Below are positions 1 to 5,030 of a stretch of DNA of 5,030 nucleotides, in pieces (the first letter of the stretch is position 1; every line of letters begins with the position of its first letter). Made by a program: the position numbers and the translations under genes. The stretch comes from Candidatus Omnitrophota bacterium (GTDB taxonomy: Bacteria; Omnitrophota; Gorgyraeia; Gygaellales; Profunditerraquicolaceae), in the NCBI GenBank assembly GCA_016867095.1, contig VGKK01000088.1, positions 1 through 5,030 on the forward strand. Direction: 5' to 3'. Below the pieces are notes generated by a model. It made no database searches and had not been told where the DNA came from. It worked only from the letters and a program-made list of their open reading frames with translations.

Positions 1-1
1 T

Positions 2-28
2 ACGCTTCAGGCGGCGTTAGAGGGATAA
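2..28 (+). CDS. atpE: Probable 3' end of V-type ATPase subunit E (partial)
   Basis: Frame 2 from the left edge reads TLQAALEG followed by TAA at 26-28; the start lies outside the window. Eight residues cannot identify a protein by themselves. The call rests on position: in Chlamydiae and Treponema operons of this type the gene just before the DUF2764 gene encodes peripheral-stalk subunit E, and a Leu/Ala/Glu-rich end fits that family. The other two frames give either an earlier stop (TAG at 18-20) or simply the upstream extension of the next gene. The gap to the next start codon is 8 bp, consistent with one transcript. Confidence 0.45.
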   Translation, partial: TLQAALEG

Positions 29-36
29 GAAGCATA

Positions 37-591
37 ATGGCCGATTTTTATATTTATTTAATTGCCGGCTTGCCTTTTTTGCGTTTTGGGCAAGATGCGC
101 CGTTTTCTTTTTCGGTATTCCTGCAGAAATGCGCGGATTTAATTCCCGAAAAAGACCTGGAGATATTAAAGGCAATTTCTCTGGGGACGGAAAGTCTTTA
201 CCTGGATAAGCATCCGGCTTTAAAACAACGCTATCTTTTTGAGCGGGCTTTACGCAATGAATTGGTGAAAATCCGCGCCAGCCGCAAAAAAATAGACGCG
301 GCCAATTATCTAAGGGGCGACGGCTATGTTGAGCCGTGGCTTAGCCATATCGCCATTAACGCCTATCGTAACCCCTCGCCGATAGAAGCGGAGAAGATAT
401 TGGATGCGGCCAGGTGGCAATTTTTAGATGAGCTTTCTTTAGGCCATTATTTTGATTTGGAATATCTCGTCGCTTACGCTTATAAATTATTGATTTTAGA
501 GCGTTGGCAAAAGGTGCAGGCCGCGGATAAGGCCAAGGCGCTGGAAGAAGTTTTAACGCAAAAGTTAATAAGGGCTTTCTATGACCAATAA
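37..591 (+). CDS. DUF2764 family protein, V-type ATPase operon accessory subunit
   Basis: A 184-residue, probably soluble protein with no signal peptide. Despite the hydrophobic start (FYIYLIAGLPFLRFG, residues 4-18), nothing looks like a full membrane span. The N-terminal Y-x-L-x-x-x-LP-x-L-x-x-G pattern, and the later segment RWQFLDELSLGHYFDLEYL (126-144) followed by KLLILERW (150-157), match what I recall of DUF2764, a family found almost only in bacterial V-ATPase operons between subunits E and A. The function is not established. Because these operons lack an obvious subunit C (the AC39/d-like socket between rotor and ring), a role as a reduced C-like subunit is a reasonable inference. 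ATG 37 is the only start in this frame within the window; AGGGA (21-25) or AAGAAG (27-32) could be its ribosome binding site. The last 11 bp overlap atpA, so the two are probably coupled. Confidence 0.85.
   Translation: MADFYIYLIAGLPFLRFGQDAPFSFSVFLQKCADLIPEKDLEILKAISLGTESLYLDKHPALKQRYLFERALRNELVKIRASRKKIDAANYLRGDGYVEPWLSHIAINAYRNPSPIEAEKILDAARWQFLDELSLGHYFDLEYLVAYAYKLLILERWQKVQAADKAKALEEVLTQKLIRAFYDQ
571..574 (+). promoter_or_regulatory. Ribosome binding site for atpA
   Basis: AGGG lies 6 bases before ATG 581, inside the end of the upstream coding region. It supports 581 as the atpA start and the 11-bp gene overlap. Confidence 0.55.
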
Positions 592-2335
592 AAGAATAGG
601 CCGTATCAGCCAGATTAACGGTAATATGGTTACGGCGGATATTGATACCTTTGTCATCCAGAATGAGGTGGCCTATATATTGCACGGTCAGGAGCGCTTG
701 AAATCCGAGGTTATCCGCGTGCGGGAAAATACCGCCCAGATGCAGGTCTATGAGCAGACCGCGGGTTTAAAAATAGGGGAAGAGGTAGAATTTAGCTCCG
801 AGTTATTATCCGTGGAATTAGGCCCGGGCCTGTTAGGCCAGATTTTTGATGGCCTGCAGAACCCCTTGCCTCAGCTTGCCGAGCAATGCGGGTTTTTCCT
901 CAAGCGCGGCGTGTATTTAAACGCCTTATCCGATGAAGAGGCCTGGGAATTTACGCCGCTGGTTAAAAAAGGCGACTTATTACGGGCCGGAGAAAAAATC
1001 GGCTTAGTCAGCGAAAAGCTCTTTAAACATTATATTATGGCGCCTTTTGAGCTGAAGGGGGCGCTGGAAGTTTTAAGCATAATTACCCAAGGCAAATACA
1101 ATGCCAAGCAGTCACTTTGCCGGTTAAAAGACGAGTCGGGTAAAACCCACGACGTATTTTTAAAACAGAAATGGCCGGTCAAGGCGCCCATTCAGGCCTA
1201 CGCGGAAAAGTTAAAGCCCGAAGGCGCTTTAGTCAGCAAGATGCGCATTATAGATTCTCTTTTCCCGGTAAGCCGCGGCGGCACTTATTGCATCCCCGGG
1301 CCGTTTGGCGCCGGCAAGACTGTGTTGCAGCAGTTAACCAGCCGGCATGCTGAAGTAGATATAGTGATTATTGCCGCCTGCGGGGAGCGCGCCGGAGAAG
1401 TGGTAGAAACTCTCAAGACCTTTCCGAAAATAACCGACCCGCGTACCGGCAGGCCTTTAAGCGACCGCACAGTGATTATATGCAATACCAGCTCTATGCC
1501 GGTGGCTGCCCGCGAGTCCAGTGTTTATACCGCGGTGACTATCGCCGAATATTATCGCCAGATGGGCCTGAATGTTTTGCTCTTAGCGGATTCTACTTCT
1601 CGCTGGGCGCAGGCCATGCGCGAGATGTCCGGCCGTCTGGAAGAAATCCCCGGCGAAGAGGCCTTTCCCGCGTACCTGGAGTCGCGCATCGCTTCTTTTT
1701 ACGAGCGCGCCGGCATTGTACGGCTTTATGACGGCGGTATCGGTTCGGTTACCATCGGCGGGACTATCAGCCCGGCCGGAGGGAATTTTGAGGAGCCGGT
1801 AACACAAGCCACCTTAAAGGTGGTAGGGGCATTCCACGGGCTTTCCCGCGAGCGTTCGGATGCCCGGCGCTATCCCGCCATTGACCCCCTGATTAGCTGG
1901 AGTAAATACAAAAGTTTTATTGCCGCCGAGCAAAAGGAAAGGGGCCATGAGATTCTGCGTAAGTCGTACGAGGTCTCCCAGATGATGAAGGTGGTCGGTG
2001 AAGAAGGAACGACGCTTTCCGACTATATAGATTACCTAAAAGGGGAGTTTTTAGACTTTGCCTATCTACAGCAGAATGCCTTTGACGCGGTGGACGAGGC
2101 AACGACCGAAGAAAGGCAGGCCTATGTCTTTGGTTTTATTTATCGCCGGATATTAGAGGCCGAATTTGCCTTGGCCGATAAAGAAAAGGCCCTGCAGTTC
2201 TTTCAGAAGCTCAGGCAGTTATGCCGTACCTGGAGTTCCGCGCCCTGGGGGAGCGCGGAATTTAAAAATACAGAAGACGAGATCTCCGTTACGATAAACA
2301 CAGCGCTTAAATCCAAGGAAGAGTTAAATGTATAA
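581..2335 (+). CDS. atpA: V/A-type ATPase catalytic subunit A
   Basis: This 584-residue protein is the ATP-hydrolysing subunit, three copies alternating with B in the cytoplasmic head; the length is normal for the family. Residues 1-70 form the N-terminal beta-barrel domain. About 100-200 is the A-specific insertion (the 'bulge') absent from F-type beta subunits. The nucleotide-binding domain follows, with the P-loop GPFGAGKT at 240-247 (K246, T247), the catalytic glutamate in GER at 268-270 (E269), and the Walker B strand VLLLADS at 332-338 (D337). It continues into the family stretch SRWAQAMREMSGRLEEIPGE (340-359), and the rest is the helical C-terminal domain. All expected catalytic residues are present, so the enzyme looks active. 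The GERAGEVVETL form (268-278) is, as I recall, the Chlamydiae/spirochaete version, where archaea and Thermus have GERGNEM. No intein is visible. The end overlaps atpB by 8 bp. Confidence 0.98.
   Translation: MTNKRIGRISQINGNMVTADIDTFVIQNEVAYILHGQERLKSEVIRVRENTAQMQVYEQTAGLKIGEEVEFSSELLSVELGPGLLGQIFDGLQNPLPQLAEQCGFFLKRGVYLNALSDEEAWEFTPLVKKGDLLRAGEKIGLVSEKLFKHYIMAPFELKGALEVLSIITQGKYNAKQSLCRLKDESGKTHDVFLKQKWPVKAPIQAYAEKLKPEGALVSKMRIIDSLFPVSRGGTYCIPGPFGAGKTVLQQLTSRHAEVDIVIIAACGERAGEVVETLKTFPKITDPRTGRPLSDRTVIICNTSSMPVAARESSVYTAVTIAEYYRQMGLNVLLLADSTSRWAQAMREMSGRLEEIPGEEAFPAYLESRIASFYERAGIVRLYDGGIGSVTIGGTISPAGGNFEEPVTQATLKVVGAFHGLSRERSDARRYPAIDPLISWSKYKSFIAAEQKERGHEILRKSYEVSQMMKVVGEEGTTLSDYIDYLKGEFLDFAYLQQNAFDAVDEATTEERQAYVFGFIYRRILEAEFALADKEKALQFFQKLRQLCRTWSSAPWGSAEFKNTEDEISVTINTALKSKEELNV
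2315..2319 (+). promoter_or_regulatory. Ribosome binding site for atpB
   Basis: AAGGA sits 8 bases before ATG 2328, within the last codons of atpA. This is the strongest Shine-Dalgarno match in the window and fixes the atpB start inside the atpA end. Confidence 0.7.
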
Positions 2336-3656
2336 AGTTTACACCAAGATTCTGCAGATTTCCGGAGATGTCATTACCGTAGAGGCCGAAGACACAGGCT
2401 ATATGGATATTGCCGAGGTTACTACCCGGCAGGGCAAGTCTCTGGCCCAGGTTATCCGTTTGGATGGGGCGCGGGTGGCGTTGCAGGTTTTTGCCGGAAG
2501 CCGCGGGGTTTCTACCGGCGACCGGGTGCGTTTCTTAGGGCATCCGATGCGTATTGCCTGCGGCGAGAATTTGTTAGGCAGGATATTTAACGGCAGCGGC
2601 ATGCCTTTGGATAAAGGCCCGGATTCTCTGGAGAACCTTATTGATATCGGCGGCCCGCCGGTAAATCCGGTAAAAAGAGTAATCCCGAATAAGATGATTC
2701 GCACCGGCATCCCGATGATTGATGTTTTTAATTCGCTGGTAGAGTCCCAGAAGCTGCCGATTTTCTCAATTGCCGGCGAGCCCTACAATGATTTATTGGC
2801 CCGTATTGCCATTCAGGCCGAAGTAGACGCGATTGTCTTAGGCGGCATGGGCTTAAAATACGATGACTACTTATTCTTTAGAGATACGCTTGCCGCCAGC
2901 GGTTCGCTTTCGCGCTGCGTGTTTTTTATCCATACTGCGGCTGACCCGACGGTTGAGTGCCTGCTTGTGCCGGATATTACGCTGGCTGTAGCCGAGCAAT
3001 TTGCCCTTTCCGGAGAGCGGGTTTTGGTGTTACTGACGGATATGACTAACTTTTGCGATTCCCTCAAAGAGGTGTCCATCACAATGGAGCAGGTCCCCTC
3101 TAACCGCGGATATCCGGGCGACCTTTACAGCCAGTTGGCCGCGCGTTATGAAAAAGCCGTGGATTTTGAGGGCGCGGGGTCATTGACTATTTTGGCCGCT
3201 ACGACTATGCCCGGCGACGATTTCACCCATCCTATACCGGATAATACCGGGTATATTACCGAAGGCCAATTTTATCTTAAGGGCGGGGTCATTGAACCGT
3301 TTGGTTCATTAAGCCGGCTCAGGCAGCAGGTAAACGGCAAAACCCGGCCTGACCACCGCGCCATTATGGATACAATGATACAGCTCTTTGCGAGTTTCCG
3401 CGAGACCCTGGAAAAACAGGCTATGGGTTTTCAGATGAGCAGCTGGGACAAAAAGCTGCTGAAATATGGCAGGATGTTTGAGCAGGGGATGATGTCATTG
3501 ACGGTAAATATCCCCCTGGAAAAGGCCCTGGACAGAGGCTGGGAGATTTTGGCAGCCTGTTTTACCCCGGAAGAAACCGGCATCAAGAGAGATATGGCCG
3601 CGCAGTATTGGCCAAACAATGTCACCACGTCACCAGGTCACAAAGCCACCAGTTAA
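2328..3656 (+). CDS. atpB: V/A-type ATPase non-catalytic subunit B
   Basis: A 442-residue regulatory/non-catalytic head subunit that pairs with subunit A. Residues 1-75 are the N-terminal beta barrel. At the P-loop position there is IFSIAGEPYNDLLARI (145-160), which lacks the GxxxxGK[ST] pattern; this is normal for B subunits, which do not hydrolyse ATP. Other family marks are VLVLLTDMTNF (232-242), MEQVPSNRGYPGDLYSQL (253-270) and SLSRL (327-331), whose R330 corresponds to the arginine finger that completes the catalytic site on the neighbouring A subunit. The recognisable family sequence ends near AAQYWPNN (424-431). The last residues (VTTSPGHKATS) come from a tandem DNA repeat and look like an added tail. 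The TAA stop is immediately followed by the atpD ATG. Confidence 0.97.
   Translation: MYKVYTKILQISGDVITVEAEDTGYMDIAEVTTRQGKSLAQVIRLDGARVALQVFAGSRGVSTGDRVRFLGHPMRIACGENLLGRIFNGSGMPLDKGPDSLENLIDIGGPPVNPVKRVIPNKMIRTGIPMIDVFNSLVESQKLPIFSIAGEPYNDLLARIAIQAEVDAIVLGGMGLKYDDYLFFRDTLAASGSLSRCVFFIHTAADPTVECLLVPDITLAVAEQFALSGERVLVLLTDMTNFCDSLKEVSITMEQVPSNRGYPGDLYSQLAARYEKAVDFEGAGSLTILAATTMPGDDFTHPIPDNTGYITEGQFYLKGGVIEPFGSLSRLRQQVNGKTRPDHRAIMDTMIQLFASFRETLEKQAMGFQMSSWDKKLLKYGRMFEQGMMSLTVNIPLEKALDRGWEILAACFTPEETGIKRDMAAQYWPNNVTTSPGHKATS
3621..3652 (+). repeat. Four-copy 8-bp tandem repeat in the atpB 3' end
   Basis: The copies are GTCACCAC, GTCACCAG, GTCACAAA and GCCACCAG, exactly adjacent, ending one base before the atpB stop codon. 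Eight is not a multiple of three, so each copy is read in a different frame, and together they encode the last 11 residues of AtpB. The array also fills the space where a ribosome binding site for atpD would normally lie. Confidence 0.75.
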
Positions 3657-4277
3657 ATGGCAAAAGTCAAACTGATAAAAGGGGAGTTAAAGAAGCAACG
3701 CGACGCGCTCGCGCAATATGAGCGCTTTTTGCCTACGCTGCAGCTTAAGAAACAGCAGTTACAGCTGGAGATTACGCGTCAGTTAGGCTTGCTGCAGGAA
3801 AAAAACAATCTGGAGTCCGCTAAAATAAAAGCGGCGACGGCCTGGGCCGGGTTATTTGCGGCCAAAGAAATGGATTTTGAGCCGTGGCTTAAGCCGCAAA
3901 AAATTTCTACCAGCGTAAAGAACATTGCCGGAGTAGGCCTGGAGATTTTTGAAAACGCGGAATTTAAAAGCGCGGAATACGATTTATTCAGCGCGCCGCT
4001 CTGGGTAGATACGGCTATCGAGGCCCTAAGGACCATTGTCGCGCTGCGCCAGGAGACGCGGTTGATAGAGAGGGGGCTGGAGGTCTTGCGTCAGGAATTG
4101 CGCGTTACCAGCCAGCGGGTAAATCTTTTTGAAAAAGTGAAAATCCCCGAGGCAGAAGAGGCTATCCGCAGGATTAAAATTTATATCGGCGACCAGATGA
4201 GCAATGCCGTCGGCCGCAGCAAGATTGCCAAGAGAAAAATTGAGGGGGTAGTTTTAGAGCTTTTTCCCGCCTCGTAG
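3657..4277 (+). CDS. atpD: V/A-type ATPase subunit D (central rotor shaft)
   Basis: A 206-residue protein, normal for subunit D, which forms the rotating axle inside the A3B3 head and passes torque to the membrane ring. The N-terminal KLIKGELKKQRDALAQYERF (5-24), followed by LPTLQLKKQQLQLEI (25-39), is a long basic coiled-coil helix typical of the family. A middle segment (about 68-117) is less helical. A second long helix (about 118-200) carries TSQRVNLFEKVKIPEAEEAI (151-170) and GRSKIAKRKIE (186-196), both characteristic of D. The ATG follows the atpB TAA with no gap. There is no convincing ribosome binding site: the nearest AGG (3635-3637) is 19 bases away. Translation therefore probably depends on ribosomes finishing atpB and restarting. 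The last codons overlap the first arm of an inverted repeat. Confidence 0.95.
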   Translation: MAKVKLIKGELKKQRDALAQYERFLPTLQLKKQQLQLEITRQLGLLQEKNNLESAKIKAATAWAGLFAAKEMDFEPWLKPQKISTSVKNIAGVGLEIFENAEFKSAEYDLFSAPLWVDTAIEALRTIVALRQETRLIERGLEVLRQELRVTSQRVNLFEKVKIPEAEEAIRRIKIYIGDQMSNAVGRSKIAKRKIEGVVLELFPAS

Positions 4278-4323
4278 GATGCCGTAAAATTCTCTTGCGA
4301 CAATTTTACGGCACTCGGCGGGA
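4265..4323 (+). repeat. Inverted repeat 1 (nested hairpin) at the atpD 3' end
   Basis: A perfect 12-bp inner stem pairs 4280-4291 (TGCCGTAAAATT) with 4302-4313 (AATTTTACGGCA) around a 10-base loop. An outer 7-bp stem pairs 4265-4271 (TCCCGCC) with 4317-4323 (GGCGGGA). The atpD stop codon (4275-4277) lies in the unpaired stretch between the two stems. No T-run follows the stem, so it does not look like a standard intrinsic terminator. A role in RNA 3'-end protection or partial attenuation between atpD and atpI, or simply a dispersed palindromic element, would fit. Confidence 0.8.
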
Positions 4324-4387
4324 TTAATTCGGCCAGACAACTTATGTTGGCTCACTTCGTTCGCTCCATAAGTTGTGGCCTCATTAA
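4324..4387 (+). repeat. Inverted repeat 2 (imperfect 64-bp palindrome) before atpI
   Basis: Three stem blocks are separated by small mismatches: TTAAT (4324-4328) pairs with ATTAA (4383-4387), GGCCA (4331-4335) with TGGCC (4376-4380), and CAACTTATG (4338-4346) with CATAAGTTG (4367-4375). A 2x2 mismatch separates the first two blocks and a 2-base GA bulge (4336-4337) the second and third. The 20-base loop is 4347-4366. No T-run follows. The element ends one base before the atpI start codon and begins directly after inverted repeat 1. The layout resembles REP- or MITE-like dispersed palindromes, but no second copy is present in this window. Confidence 0.8.
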
Positions 4388-4388
4388 C

Positions 4389-5030
4389 ATGATTGTAGCG
4401 ATGAAAAAGGTTACCGTGTTTGTGCAGGATAAGGACGCGGATGCCGCCGTGGGCAAATTACGTTCTTTAGGCCTGTTGCATGTGCTGCACGAGAAACTTC
4501 CTTCAGGCGAAGAGCTCGGGCGCCTGCGCGATGACCTGGCCTTAACGAACCAGGTAATTGGTATTTTATCCGAAACGGAATTTTTCCATAAACAAACAGC
4601 CCCGGCAAAAGAGTTCGGCGAATGGAAAATGACTGCCCGTCATATCCTTGGCCTGCGCGCCAAATACAGCCAGCTCAAGGATTATTCTCTTGGCATAAAG
4701 GCCGCGATTGCTCTTTGGCAGGAGTGGGGGGATTTTGACCCCGCGGAAATCAAGAATTTAATGAAAAAAAATATTTATATCCGCTTTTATCAGATTCCGG
4801 TAAAAGAATTAAAAAATTTGCCCGCCGGAGTTATCCTGAAAAAAGTTTCGCTAAAGGCAGGATTAGTAAATTGCGCGGTAATTACCAGCGGAAATTTAGA
4901 GATCCCCTTTAAAGAATTAGGCCTGCCTAAAATGAGTCTGGCCAGGATGCGGGAGCGCTTATCCGAGGACAACCTGGCGCAGGAGGCGGTAAAGAAAGAC
5001 CTGCAAAAACACGCCGGTTATTTAGAGAGG
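4389..5030 (+). CDS. atpI: V/A-type ATPase subunit I, N-terminal part (partial)
   Basis: An open frame of 214 codons runs off the right edge; the full protein is usually around 600-660 residues. Subunit I is the large membrane stator subunit (the a-subunit equivalent). Its N-terminal half is a cytoplasmic arm gripping the peripheral stalks and its C-terminal half carries the ion half-channels, so only the arm is seen here and no membrane segment is expected yet. MIVAMKKVTVFVQ (1-13), then LRSLGLLHV (24-32), is the typical start of the family. A helical, charged stretch follows (41-62), and a second near 178-214. ATG 4389 gives the family-like MIV-xMKKV beginning; ATG 4401 (MKKV) is the alternative. 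Neither has a visible ribosome binding site. It is the only gene in the operon preceded by a sizeable gap. Confidence 0.9.
   Translation, partial: MIVAMKKVTVFVQDKDADAAVGKLRSLGLLHVLHEKLPSGEELGRLRDDLALTNQVIGILSETEFFHKQTAPAKEFGEWKMTARHILGLRAKYSQLKDYSLGIKAAIALWQEWGDFDPAEIKNLMKKNIYIRFYQIPVKELKNLPAGVILKKVSLKAGLVNCAVITSGNLEIPFKELGLPKMSLARMRERLSEDNLAQEAVKKDLQKHAGYLER

Noticed and set aside
145..160. Missing P-loop in AtpB (protein residues 145-160) as a sign of a broken gene
   Set aside because: Non-catalytic B subunits of V/A-ATPases normally lack the Walker A lysine, and the rest of the protein is intact.
356..685. 109-codon open frame on the minus strand opposite the DUF2764/atpA junction
   Set aside because: It lies antisense to two well-supported genes, has no recognisable family features, and straddles their overlap; it is a shadow of their codon usage.
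2252..2266. Similar GCGGAATTTAAAA strings near 2256 and 3957
   Set aside because: Short A/T-rich coding coincidence (both encode AEFK) with no flanking similarity, so not a repeat element.
4280..4313. The perfect 12-bp stem as a Rho-independent terminator
   Set aside because: The stem is followed by CTCGGCGGG, with no T-run, and the next gene belongs to the same ATPase; on the minus strand there is no T-run after it either.
4344..4391. Upstream in-frame ATG (4344) as an alternative atpI start
   Set aside because: It would add 15 residues encoded by the loop and right arm of inverted repeat 2, has no ribosome binding site, and lengthens the protein past the typical MIV-xMKKV start of the family.

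Overview
This window holds most of a bacterial V/A-type (rotary) ATPase operon, all read on the + strand. Gene order is: the last few codons of a probable atpE (stalk subunit E), a DUF2764-type protein, atpA (catalytic subunit A), atpB (non-catalytic subunit B), atpD (central rotor shaft), and the first 214 codons of atpI (membrane stator), which runs off the right edge. This order, with a DUF2764 gene between E and A, is the one known from Chlamydiae and spirochaetes such as Treponema. It differs from the archaeal/Thermus order, which also carries separate C, F and G genes. Base composition is close to half G+C, and the protein sequences look like the Chlamydiae/spirochaete branch of bacterial V-ATPases. 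A PVC-type lineage (for example Omnitrophota) or a related uncultivated bacterium would fit, but the lineage is inference only.

Layout: bases 1-28 probable atpE 3' end; 37-591 DUF2764 protein; 581-2335 atpA, overlapping the previous gene by 11 bp; 2328-3656 atpB, overlapping atpA by 8 bp; 3657-4277 atpD, starting on the base after the atpB stop; 4278-4388 a 111-bp gap; 4389-5030 atpI, partial. Left of the gap the genes are tightly packed and probably translationally coupled. A and B form the hexameric ATP-hydrolysing head, D is the rotor shaft inside it, E is the peripheral stalk, and I links the stalk to the membrane ring. The ring subunit K is expected just downstream. Whether the pump moves H+ or Na+ cannot be told from this window.

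The departures from a textbook operon are small but clear. The 3' end of atpB is made of four degenerate copies of an 8-bp tandem repeat that encodes an atypical C-terminal tail. The atpD-atpI gap is almost entirely two adjacent imperfect inverted repeats, with the atpI start codon directly after the second and no recognisable ribosome binding site. I see no transposase, CRISPR array, tRNA, rRNA or defence-like gene. Nothing here supports a wholly new system. The best leads are the repeat elements placed in the operon and the role of the DUF2764 protein.
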